Assembly (NCBI GenBank): GCA_951394045.1
Contig: OX595987.1
Location: 3,720,001-3,784,000, forward strand
Direction: 5' to 3'
Source of the DNA: Nitzschia sp. DOCU1
Lineage: Eukaryota; Bacillariophyta; Bacillariophyceae; Bacillariales; Bacillariaceae
DNA: 64,000 bases
The notes below the pieces were generated by a model. That model had not been told where the DNA came from and did no database searches. It saw only the letters and a list, made by a program, of their open reading frames with translations. Of the stretch, positions 44,447 to 52,895 are shown in pieces. Within the stretch, counting starts at the first letter, position 1. Every line of letters begins with the position of its first letter. The position numbers were made by a program, and so were the translations under genes.

Positions 44447-45853
44447 CTAGGATCCCAGCGTCAATAGAACTTCAACAACTTTGGTTGGATTCAGCTCATT
44501 GCTCTTTTCCAACATGGCATGCATTGTGGCCTTGGTTTCGTTGTCCACCAGACAGATATCCAGAACAACAATCTCTCCCCCAAACTTAGTCGCAATTTCT
44601 TCCTTGTCAATTTCGACGCAGTAATGGCAGTGTGTAGTATCCACCAAGACAAAATTTAATATTTGAGATACGGGGACTTCCACATTGTCGACTTCTGCCA
44701 CATCCTTTCGAACCATGTCAACGATTCGTTGGATGCAATCAGCCAAGCTATAGCCATACATTTCAGGGTCAGTACCAGTGTTTGGGCAGTAGACCTTTGG
44801 ACAGTGTCGCTTGACAATGGCTCGACCAACCCCTTTTGGCAACAGATTAACCAGTAAACTTCCAAAGAAAGAGCCCATGGGGAAGCATAGGACATCGGCC
44901 GAGTCGACAAGTTCAGCAGACACCATATCGATATGGCAAGTGCGTGAAGGCTGAGGGGCGGGTGGGGAAGACGAGTCAAGGTCACCGTCTCTCCGTTTCG
45001 CGGGCAAGGAATCCACCAAATCCAGATCGACGATCCGGCCATGATTTATTCCCATGTCGCCATGCTTCCCCAACAAATGCTGGCCTACTTCTTGTACTCC
45101 ATTCTCATAGTGTGCTCGAATTTGTAAATTGGCTCCCGTCAAAGGTCGAACTTTGCCTTTGACGCCCAACAGTTTCCAGATCAAGTAAATTGCCGTAACG
45201 ATATCTCGATTGTGTTCCAAAAAGCACCCCGTAATTATCAAATTCCCAATCGAGGCCCCGCACATGTCAAAGTCAGGGGGCATGCGGCTTACAAACCATC
45301 GTAAATGACTTGTTAAAATACTTCGCATGGGTAACGACACTGCCCTGCATAGAGCATGTTGACCAGTCAGAATATCCCTGAATTCAGCGTGCGCCAAGAG
45401 AGGTTCATGTTTGGATAATCGGTGTGAAAAGAGAGCCTTGACTGCAGGATTTCCCAGTGACGAATCATCCGATAGTGCCATTAATCGATTTCGTAAATCG
45501 CCCACACTGAGCATGTCAAAGGCTCGTCGAATTTCCGCGGAAGATCCGCCAGAATCAAAGGGAGTAATTAAATGGATCGAATTGTGGGTGTATTCTTTTA
45601 ACACTTCACTCAGCCCTCGAATCGCACTTCCACCACTAAAGAACAAGATTTTTGGTCCGAATTCGGGCAATCGATGACAACGGGCAACCTTGAGTTGATC
45701 CGGAATAGTGACCGTTCTTGATATCGAAACGCGAGGCAACACTTCTCGCATCGAAGACTCTCCTTCCTCTGAAGACAAGGCTCGATCCATGGAGTCCGCA
45801 AAGGAAGAACATCGGCTAGCAGCATCATAGTTATGATGGTTGGTGTTTGGCAT
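44447..45853 (-). CDS. CofD/YvcK-like protein (UPF0052)
   Basis: 468 aa from ATG at 45853; the frame is open further upstream to 46210 but that part has no family support. Signatures of the CofD/YvcK superfamily: FFSGGSAIRGLSEVLKEYT near the start, HLITPFDSGGSSAEIRRAFD, VGDLRNRLMALSD, CGASIGNLIITG and MGSFFGSLLVNLLPKGVGRA. In prokaryotes CofD transfers phospholactate in coenzyme F420 synthesis, and YvcK controls carbon and cell-wall metabolism, binding UDP-sugars. Eukaryotic members (plants, fungi, algae) are of unknown function. No targeting peptide is obvious on the chosen start. The C-terminal 70 residues are less conserved. Confidence 0.85.
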   Translation of the reverse strand: MPNTNHHNYDAASRCSSFADSMDRALSSEEGESSMREVLPRVSISRTVTIPDQLKVARCHRLPEFGPKILFFSGGSAIRGLSEVLKEYTHNSIHLITPFDSGGSSAEIRRAFDMLSVGDLRNRLMALSDDSSLGNPAVKALFSHRLSKHEPLLAHAEFRDILTGQHALCRAVSLPMRSILTSHLRWFVSRMPPDFDMCGASIGNLIITGCFLEHNRDIVTAIYLIWKLLGVKGKVRPLTGANLQIRAHYENGVQEVGQHLLGKHGDMGINHGRIVDLDLVDSLPAKRRDGDLDSSSPPAPQPSRTCHIDMVSAELVDSADVLCFPMGSFFGSLLVNLLPKGVGRAIVKRHCPKVYCPNTGTDPEMYGYSLADCIQRIVDMVRKDVAEVDNVEVPVSQILNFVLVDTTHCHYCVEIDKEEIATKFGGEIVVLDICLVDNETKATMHAMLEKSNELNPTKVVEVLLTLGS

Positions 45854-46539
45854 GGTCGAGTGGAACAAAGTAAATATATTATTAGTCAAAATGCAGTCTT
45901 TGGTGTGTCTCCACTTCCTGACGCGGGTCAACAGCTTCCTCTCAACACATATGATACACACAACCAATTGAAGCTCAGCATCCGGACACTCATTTTTCTT
46001 GTCTATGCTATCCTCAATGCTGTGGAAAAGGGGAATGATCAGCAAGTTGGCCTGCCCATTAGATATGGATCCCCATACTTTCAAACTTAAAAAAGGGGGA
46101 GCTCGGAAATTCTCAGAATAATACTTTCTTCGAGGCATGTATGTAGTCGAACACGAGGTTAACTTTGCCGAACTGCAACGCAACGACAGCGACGTTTGAT
46201 TGATTCGCAAATAGCTTCCCTTCGCACATCCACAACATTAGCATGACCCGCCCGGACCGCCTTTCTCTCTTCATTTACGTTGCTTAATAGCACCAGTGAC
46301 AGCACAATGAGGAAGAATATTGTTGTGCTGGTGGTCGTGAAGGTCGTTCTTGTTGATCGCTCCTCCCTAATAGTACTAGTCCTACTAGTACTACCACTTG
46401 TTCTTGACAAAAAGAATAGTACTCGTAGTTGGTTCTTCATGCTAGTTATACTACATGATAAGAAACGTCAGTGAGGCGTGCCTCATAAGGTGGTGGTCCT
46501 TGTCATAGACGACTTCACAATGGGACTATTGTGTAGTCC
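45854..46539. other. Intergenic region, part of a duplicated segment
   Basis: 686 bp between the CofD-like 5' end and the first of the paralogous pair. From about 46340 it is rich in ACTAGTACTA words and resembles 48100-48240, upstream on the plus strand of the second paralogue, so it belongs to the duplicated unit. No gene is supported. Confidence 0.5.
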
Positions 46540-47355
46540 TCATAGTACTACCGTACTACTACGGAGGTGGTGCTTGGCGGCGGGACGAGCAGGAGGGGCG
46601 GCCAAGAACTTGTTTTGCGTGGTCGGTGGCGGTGTCCTGTTGCCGAGCCAAGATAGCGTCAGGAAGCAGCAGGAAGAAGGCGATCTTCGTCCTTGGCATG
46701 CTGCTACTAACTCTCTGCCTTTTGCCATTTCTCGGTATAGTTGTCCAAGATCATCCCTTAGCAGTTCCTTGCGAAAAAGATCTTTGTTTTCATGATCATT
46801 CTTGTTCTTGTTGTAGTGGTGCTGCTGCTTCTTTGTTGATGGGATGGCGGCGGTGCCACGCTTCCTCCGCGTGAGGTCGAGGTCGCTCTTCTTCAGGAAG
46901 GCCACTTGTTCATCGTGGTTGTTAATTATCTTCGTCGCTCCTGAATATTGTTGCTGGTGGAGAGACGCACCACCACCATCGTTTTGTTCCTCGTCTTCGT
47001 GGTCATCACCGGTGGAAACTTCTTCTTCTTCTTCTTCTTCTTCAAAATAGAAATTTCCATCTTCTTCCTCCTCCTGCTCCTCGGGAAGAGCAGCAGCTGG
47101 ATTGTCCATGTGGTCGTTCTCGTACCTTGTTAACATAAAAGTCCTTTGCTTCTTGAGATCATCACCCCCCGATTGATGTTTGTAAGAAAGAAGTATTGTT
47201 GCGGCTGCTGGCCTGCTGCTGCTTCGTCGTCTGCTAGTGCTGCTGCTGCAATCATGCTCAAACATCCCAGAATTGCTGCTGTTGGCAATGGCTTTCACTG
47301 TACAGAGGAACGGTCGCATCGAGCTGACTTTAATTTCGGGATCCGAGGCCACCAT
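46540..47355 (-). CDS. Unrecognised protein, paralogue 1 of a tandem pair
   Basis: 271 aa, ATG at 47355; an inner ATG 12 codons later is also possible. I do not recognise a domain. It shares with the gene at 48230-48943: FMLTR...ENDH near the middle, an acidic Glu-rich stretch, a VAFLKKSDLDLTRRKRG block (VLKKSEEVLTTPWRK in the other), and a strongly conserved C-terminal helix ELLRDDLGQLYREMAKGREL. Poly-Glu, poly-His and Asn-rich tracts suggest a disordered, possibly nuclear protein. After the conserved helix this copy has about 55 extra residues that the other lacks; in DNA this corresponds to a segment of about 205 bp that may be an intron or an insertion. If it is an intron, the true C-terminus differs. 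Confidence 0.6.
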   Translation of the reverse strand: MVASDPEIKVSSMRPFLCTVKAIANSSNSGMFEHDCSSSTSRRRSSSRPAAATILLSYKHQSGGDDLKKQRTFMLTRYENDHMDNPAAALPEEQEEEEDGNFYFEEEEEEEEVSTGDDHEDEEQNDGGGASLHQQQYSGATKIINNHDEQVAFLKKSDLDLTRRKRGTAAIPSTKKQQHHYNKNKNDHENKDLFRKELLRDDLGQLYREMAKGRELVAACQGRRSPSSCCFLTLSWLGNRTPPPTTQNKFLAAPPARPAAKHHLRSSTVVL

Positions 47356-48229
47356 TGCGTACGCGTTTGTTGTTTACCTCGTTACTCTTGACTTGGTTCG
47401 AAAATTGTGGGACCGTCCTCGTCGTGGAAAGGTCTTCTTGAAAGTCCACAAATTCCGCCAGATAGCGTCTTGGCGCAAATACGTGGCGAGGCCGCTAATT
47501 GTTTTAGTTGCGACGTCTGGCGAAGCTAGTATTCTGTTCAACTAGGGCATAATTGTGGATTTCAGTTTCCCTCGAACGATGAGGACGCAAAGAAGGGAGG
47601 GAGAGAAACATGGTACAAACATGGGAGAAGATACCAGGTTCGTAGAGATTTTTGCCATGAGAGATTCAACCCAGCAATTTCCATCTAAGTTGTAACCGAC
47701 ACGAGAAAGCATGTACTTGAAGAAGAGACGAAAACGTTAAATAGAAGCAGCAATCGAGCTGATACCGGTATGTAGTCGTACCTGGGTAATTTCTCGTCAT
47801 TATGCCGCTCCGCCCCCCACCATTCCATAGGAGGATGTCCTCTCCGGATCGCAATTTCGGTAGCACCAGTATTCCGATCGGAACGCTCTTTGTTCTTGAA
47901 AGTCCTATATTTGGAAACGTGGTGTTACTAGTAGCTACTAGCTCGTAGTAGTCCCTCGTCTTCGTTTGAAGTAGGGGGCAGGCAGCAAGAAGAAGAAGCA
48001 GCCAAGAACGAGTGGTGACAGCAACCCAGCAGCAGCAATGAACAACAACCAAAATAAGAATTTTCTTGAGGAGGGCGGCGATCCCCCACCTACTAATACT
48101 CGTTGACAAAAATAATAATAGTACTAGTAGTTTGTTCTTCAGGCTACTACTAGTCGCACATAATGACAAGAAATGTCGTGGTGGTCCTGCTCAGTGCTGC
48201 GCGCTGCGTGCTGTCTCATACGGTCCTTG
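47356..48229. other. Intergenic region with dispersed repeat and insertion
   Basis: 874 bp between the two paralogues. It holds repeat copy 2 (listed separately), one TACCGGTA at 47763-47770 and GCAGCAAGAAGAAG-type simple sequence near 47980. Open frames here have no independent support. Confidence 0.55.
47430..47915 (+). repeat. Dispersed repeat, copy 2, interrupted by 208 bp
   Basis: 47430-47672 and 47881-47915 match the reverse complement of 27892-28145. In copy 1 the junction reads TTCAACCCGAACGCTC without a gap; here 208 bp (47673-47880, starting AGCAATTTCC and ending TTCCGATCG) separate TTCAACCC from GAACGCTC. The 208 bp contain a TACCGGTA palindrome. No clear target duplication or inverted termini are visible, so insertion here or deletion in copy 1 are both possible. 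Confidence 0.75.
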
Positions 48230-48943
48230 TCATAGACGACCTAGCTCTCTGTCTTTGGCCATTTCTCGGTACAACAGTCCAAGATCGTCCTTTAGCAGCT
48301 CTCTTCGATAAAAATCCTCCTCTTTAGTCGTCTTCTTCTTGTTCTGTGATGCTGGTGAAATGCGCGGCGGCTTCCTCCATGGGGTCGTGAGGACCTCCTC
48401 GCTTTTCTTCAGCACAGCCATTCTCGTCTTATGATGAGGAGTATTTCTCGGCGCATCCTCATTATCATCGGGCGACTCCTCGTCCGTGCTGGTCGTGGTG
48501 TGGCTGCAGTGGTCATCATCGGAAACTTCAAAGAACGAGAAACTTCTTTCATCATTAAGAACCTGGTGCGGCGGCTGCCGATCGACGAAGAAGAGGCGGA
48601 CTGCTTCTTTGGTAGGAGCATCTGAATTATCATCATCGTGGTCGTTCTCACACTTTGTTCTTGTTAACATGAAGGTCATTCTTGGCTGGTGGTGCTTCTT
48701 GTTCTTGGTGTCCAGCGCCAATTTATGCTGCTGGTGTTTTTTCTTCTTGGCGTAATAGTCGGACACGTCGATAGTAGTAGCAGTACTGGTGCTGCTACTG
48801 CTGCCGCCGCATGTGCTCCTAGTACTAGCTGTTGGGGACATGATGGACATGTCCTCGATCGTGGTCCTTGTGCTGTTGTTGCTCTGCTTGTTGATGCTGC
48901 AAAAGACAACTTGGTGATTCATGGTGCTACCGCCAACGAACAT
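48230..48943 (-). CDS. Unrecognised protein, paralogue 2 of a tandem pair
   Basis: 237 aa, ATG at 48943; a second ATG (MNHQVVF) is at codon 8. It has the same architecture as the neighbour at 46540-47355: Ser/Thr-rich N-terminus, FMLTRTKCENDHDDD, an acidic middle, MAVLKKSEEVLTTPWRK, and ELLKDDLGLLYREMAKDREL directly before the stop. The two genes are in the same orientation, about 1.6 kb apart, with similar flanks, so they arose by tandem duplication. The middle parts have diverged strongly, while the C-terminal helix is nearly unchanged, which suggests the helix is the functional element. No known family is recognised. Confidence 0.6.
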   Translation of the reverse strand: MFVGGSTMNHQVVFCSINKQSNNSTRTTIEDMSIMSPTASTRSTCGGSSSSTSTATTIDVSDYYAKKKKHQQHKLALDTKNKKHHQPRMTFMLTRTKCENDHDDDNSDAPTKEAVRLFFVDRQPPHQVLNDERSFSFFEVSDDDHCSHTTTSTDEESPDDNEDAPRNTPHHKTRMAVLKKSEEVLTTPWRKPPRISPASQNKKKTTKEEDFYRRELLKDDLGLLYREMAKDRELGRL

Positions 48944-50076
48944 TAACTACCACAAGCAAGACGAGGAGTCGAGATATTATGAAGACGAGAAATGTGATCT
49001 TCATGTGCATCTGTGTGGAGGCAACAGGACGCACACAATCTGAAAAAAGAAATTCCGGCGCTTTACGGAGCTGGTGGTACCACTATTCTCCTGGGACTTC
49101 AACTAGAATACTAAATGAAGAAGAGCGAACTCACGCAGCAGCAGCTACAACAAGAAGAAGCCAACCCCCGCGAAATTACTAGGGCATATTATTGGTACAA
49201 GGGACATCCAAAACAGAGACCGAGACGAAATCAATTCTCAAAGAAGCGTCCCTCAGAAGAATAGCAGAGTTCTAACCTAAGAGAATCGTCGGCATTGCCA
49301 CGTTCGCACTCCTCAAATGAGACTTTTTCAAGCTTGCTAATAGGGATCCAATTTAGCAAATGGAACCGGCGTCATTTGAGGTCATAAGTGCTACCACTCT
49401 ATTTGTAGCGACAACTGTCCTGGAGCTCCATTTTGTGATAGCACCTGACTATTGTGGATTATTGGTGATAGATCGCACCTTCGGCGAGAACTGGGATGGT
49501 TCAAGCGTTTTTCTTAATTAGTTTTTGCTATTTCTCCGAAGTGGAGAAGCGAATCGATGCGAACCGTGGTGCCAACAACAGAGCGCTCATCTCTATTCCT
49601 CCACAGCCGACAACCGCTTTCACACTGTATTCTCCTTGCTATTTCTTGCATCCTACGGTAGGTAAGTATAGTAGCAGCTACTACAGCAATACTGGCTGTG
49701 ATGATCAAGGAAGTCTGGCGACGATAGCTCTGCGACGGAGTTGGGGTGGTCGATGATGATGGATCGATGAAGCGAAGCATGATACATGAGTCGAATCAGT
49801 CGTAAATAGTTTCCCCGTGCTGTGCCCGCCCGCCGCCCGGAGGACGAGAAGACGACGCACGGACGACGAGAGCCAAAACCTGGCGACGAGTCGAACGAGT
49901 GAGAGTCGAGATCGAGAGACCATGGGATGACGAGAAGATCCTCTCCATCTTTTGCCATTGACATCAGTAACCTCTCCGACGGTCCCCCCTGTGCTCCTGT
50001 CACCTACAACCCCGTCCCTGCGGTTCTTATCCCCAGCGCTCTCAAGTCTTTGATATTGTGAATCGTTGAAATTATA
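48944..50076. other. Intergenic region, possible small membrane ORF
   Basis: 1.1 kb between the second paralogue and SMU1. A minus-strand frame at 49514-49780 (88 aa, ATG at 49780) has one hydrophobic segment, LIITASIAVVAATILTY, near its start and could be the beginning of a small membrane protein, perhaps with an intron; support is weak. Other frames have nothing recognisable. Confidence 0.4.
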
Positions 50077-51900
50077 ATGAGCACCTCGGCTCCGCCTGAA
50101 TTCACAGTCGACGCCGCCGATATCATTCGCTTAATGCTGGGGTACTTGACGTCGGTCGGCTTGCATCAATCGGCTCGGACTCTGCGAGAAGAATCAGGCA
50201 TTGGCTTTTCCGATCAATCCTTGTTGACTCCAGCGTTACCTTCGCATATTCGTCAAGGCGAATGGGGTAGCGTGGCGCGGGCCCTGCAGCTCTCTCAGAA
50301 CCCGCATCCTCCATTGATTCAGGAGCAAATGATTCTAGAACTGGCAGAGAAATCAACTACTTTGCCGCTGGCACAAACCTTGCTGGCTCTTGGGCGTGAT
50401 GAACTGGATCAACTCCAAGACGACGAAGAAGAACAAGAAACAACGTCTCGTTTGTCCAAAGCACGAAGTTTGGAGCAACGATTGGCGGCCGTTGCTGCCA
50501 ATCCGAAAAAATACGCCGAAGGGAGTTCGGAACGCGTCAAACTCTTGTACGGTCGAAAAATGAACAAACAAAGTCGTCGCAATCAGGTGGCGGCCAAGCT
50601 AGAACACGATACCACCCTTGTGCCTTTGAATCGACTGGGGGCACTGTTGCAGCAGGCTTGTAAATGGCAAAGTTGGACGGGCCAGTTGCCCTATGTCAAG
50701 CAAGTGGAGGAGGAAGCCAGCAATACATCAGGCAAGCCGAAACGCAAAAAGCGTAAACATTATGATTTGGTTCTGGGGACGGCAATGGCGGATACTGGGG
50801 TTGTAGTGGGAGAAAGTGCAGTCGGGGAGGATGATCATCTGGTGGCACCAATTCCTTCGGATGTTCTTGCCAAGGTCAAATTTGGCAAATCAGCCGTTTG
50901 TGAGGCCGCTTGCTTTGTTACCAACGGACTCATAACTGCGAGTTCCGATGGTCTGATTGAAATTTGGGATTCTTCCTATCAGCAACTGAACACGGGGGAT
51001 TATGCTTTTCAAGCGGACGATTCCGTCATGGGTCATGACGACACGGCTGTATTGGCGCTGGCTGTCTCTCACGATCAAAGCCTGTTGGCAAGTGGGGATG
51101 CGTCTGGGATGGTCAAATTATGGAATCTTCAAAAAGGTACCTGTCTTCGCCACTATCAAGCACACAGTCCCACTAGCAGCATCACAGCCTTGGATTGGTC
51201 GAGAGATGCCAGTCGTCTCTTGACGGCCAGTTCGGAAGGTGTGTGTCGAGAGTTTGGAATTGTCAGTCAGCACGTCTTGCAAGAATACACGGGACATACG
51301 AGTTATATTCAGTCCTGTCGATATGTCCTGGAGTGGAAAGGAAATGACGATGCAATTCAGTTGATTGTTACTGGTTCGGCGGATGGAACCGTTCGTTTAT
51401 GGCGCCAAGGACAATGCATCAAGATTTGGCAACCTCAAGGAACACTGACAGTTGGGGCCTCCATCCTTGTGGATGCTACTCGGCTCTTGTCGGAAAGTCC
51501 TTCAATTGCTTCCGTCTGTTCCGTCCCCGGCCGTCAAAATCAACTGCTAGTAGTAGCACGATCGTCCACGGCCTACTTGGTAGATTTGGTCGAAGGAACC
51601 GTTGTACAACGCTACCAAGCTCCTCCCGACAAATCGCAAGACGTTGTCTTTTGTGCGGCCACTGCTACGGCGGATTGGGCCTATCTTTGCACCACCGCCA
51701 ATAACTGTCTGGTATTTGGTCTCCAGAGTGGGCGCCTGGAAGACACGATTCGTGACTTTGGCGTAGATAGCACCACCAAGACGACGTCCAGCCATGTGGC
51801 TGAAATATCACAGTTGTTAACGCATCCGTTCAAACCAATTGTGGCTGCCTTTTCGAACGACAAGACGCAAAAGAAAGGTATCCTGGCGGTGTGGAAGTGA
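50077..51900 (+). CDS. SMU1: SMU1-like spliceosomal WD40 protein
   Basis: 607 aa, single exon, ATG at 50077. Residues about 13-45 form a LisH motif (DIIRLMLGYLTSVGLHQSAR), residues about 55-115 a CTLH region (IRQGEWGSVARALQLSQ), followed by the SMU1-type segment SSERVKLLYGRKMNKQSRRNQ and LGALLQQACKWQSWTGQLP. From about residue 270 there are WD40 repeats (LITASSDGLIEIWDSSYQ, LLASGDASGMVKLWNLQKG, LIVTGSADGTVRLWRQG). SMU1 acts with RED/IK in spliceosome activation. Human SMU1 is 513 aa; this one is longer, mainly in linkers. It is the only likely splicing factor in the window. Confidence 0.9.
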   Translation: MSTSAPPEFTVDAADIIRLMLGYLTSVGLHQSARTLREESGIGFSDQSLLTPALPSHIRQGEWGSVARALQLSQNPHPPLIQEQMILELAEKSTTLPLAQTLLALGRDELDQLQDDEEEQETTSRLSKARSLEQRLAAVAANPKKYAEGSSERVKLLYGRKMNKQSRRNQVAAKLEHDTTLVPLNRLGALLQQACKWQSWTGQLPYVKQVEEEASNTSGKPKRKKRKHYDLVLGTAMADTGVVVGESAVGEDDHLVAPIPSDVLAKVKFGKSAVCEAACFVTNGLITASSDGLIEIWDSSYQQLNTGDYAFQADDSVMGHDDTAVLALAVSHDQSLLASGDASGMVKLWNLQKGTCLRHYQAHSPTSSITALDWSRDASRLLTASSEGVCREFGIVSQHVLQEYTGHTSYIQSCRYVLEWKGNDDAIQLIVTGSADGTVRLWRQGQCIKIWQPQGTLTVGASILVDATRLLSESPSIASVCSVPGRQNQLLVVARSSTAYLVDLVEGTVVQRYQAPPDKSQDVVFCAATATADWAYLCTTANNCLVFGLQSGRLEDTIRDFGVDSTTKTTSSHVAEISQLLTHPFKPIVAAFSNDKTQKKGILAVWK

Positions 51901-52895
51901 CACTTCTCTGCGTCTTGTTGTTGAAGTTTGGACCAGATCGGATGCTACTGCCTCGACTTGCGCAAAAATCTACGTTTTACCAGACGGCGGGGTGATGGAG
52001 TTGCTGCTTCGTAACCCGTGTAAAAAACACATTGGATGGCAATGGCAGGGACTTTCGGGTTGAAGCAAAATACGATAGTAGTCTCAAATCATTCCCTTTG
52101 CCAAGAACCTGGAAGTCTATTATTCTAGACACATATAGTCTATCTGAAATATGTTATCCGCAATGCAAAACTACAGCAGGAGTCTTGGCCCTCCAACAAA
52201 ATAAGTCATGCAGTGTCAAATGATGAGACGCATGGAAGATGTGGGCAGTTTGGTACGCGCGTGCCCGATATATTACTCCAACCATTATTTTGGCGCGAAA
52301 AGTTGCGGCAGAAAAAACGTGAGTTGGAAATTCCCGTACTTCGAGTTCTAAACTTTCGTTCCACAAAATAATAACTAGTACTAGAAGGTGTTATCGCTAT
52401 TTGCTTTGGTCTTGTCTCCCTTCGACTTATCTCTCCGAAATATTCATCTTTTGATTTCATTAACATATAACATATACTTCTGATCTCCTGCACAATATCC
52501 AATGAACAGCTGAGTCCACCATAGACGATATGTCAAGTAGTGCTGACATAAGTGCCCAACGCATTGTAGTAACGTCGATCGATACGATTGATTCACATGA
52601 TCCCAAATTTTCCACCACGACGGTAGACAGACAGACGAGTCATTTCCGACAAACGTGGCGTCGCCACGATCCTCGAGATCCGAAACGCAACCTCCACAGA
52701 CTCGCTATTTTTTGGAAGGGGGAAGGATGCGATGCTTGTCGGGACTGGCCATGCCTCTGTCGTCATTATCAGTTAGTTAGGTTGCTCTATTAATTGTACC
52801 AGGTGCACCGTCGCCGAGGCAGGGGAATGCTGGCGACGGATGGCAAGCAGGTCTTGTTGTACTAGACAGTCAGAATACACTTTTTGTTGTGCAAG
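51901..52895. other. Intergenic region
   Basis: About 1 kb between SMU1 and the triple-methyltransferase gene. A plus-strand frame at 52530-52793 (87 codons, ending in a C-rich CDACRDWPCLC) has no clear homology and is not called as a gene. Nothing else is seen. Confidence 0.45.

Noticed and set aside
46626..47133. Plus-strand ORFs opposite paralogue 1
   Set aside because: Poly-Ser/poly-Phe frames are mirror images of GAA repeats in the minus-strand gene.
47237..47545. ORF sharing IASWRKY.ARPLIVLVATSGEA with the minus frame at 28024-28227
   Set aside because: The similarity follows from a dispersed DNA repeat; the remaining parts of the two frames differ, so no protein is supported.
52530..52793. 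87-codon ORF ending in CDACRDWPCLC
   Set aside because: The cysteine pattern is suggestive, but there is no second copy, domain or splice support.
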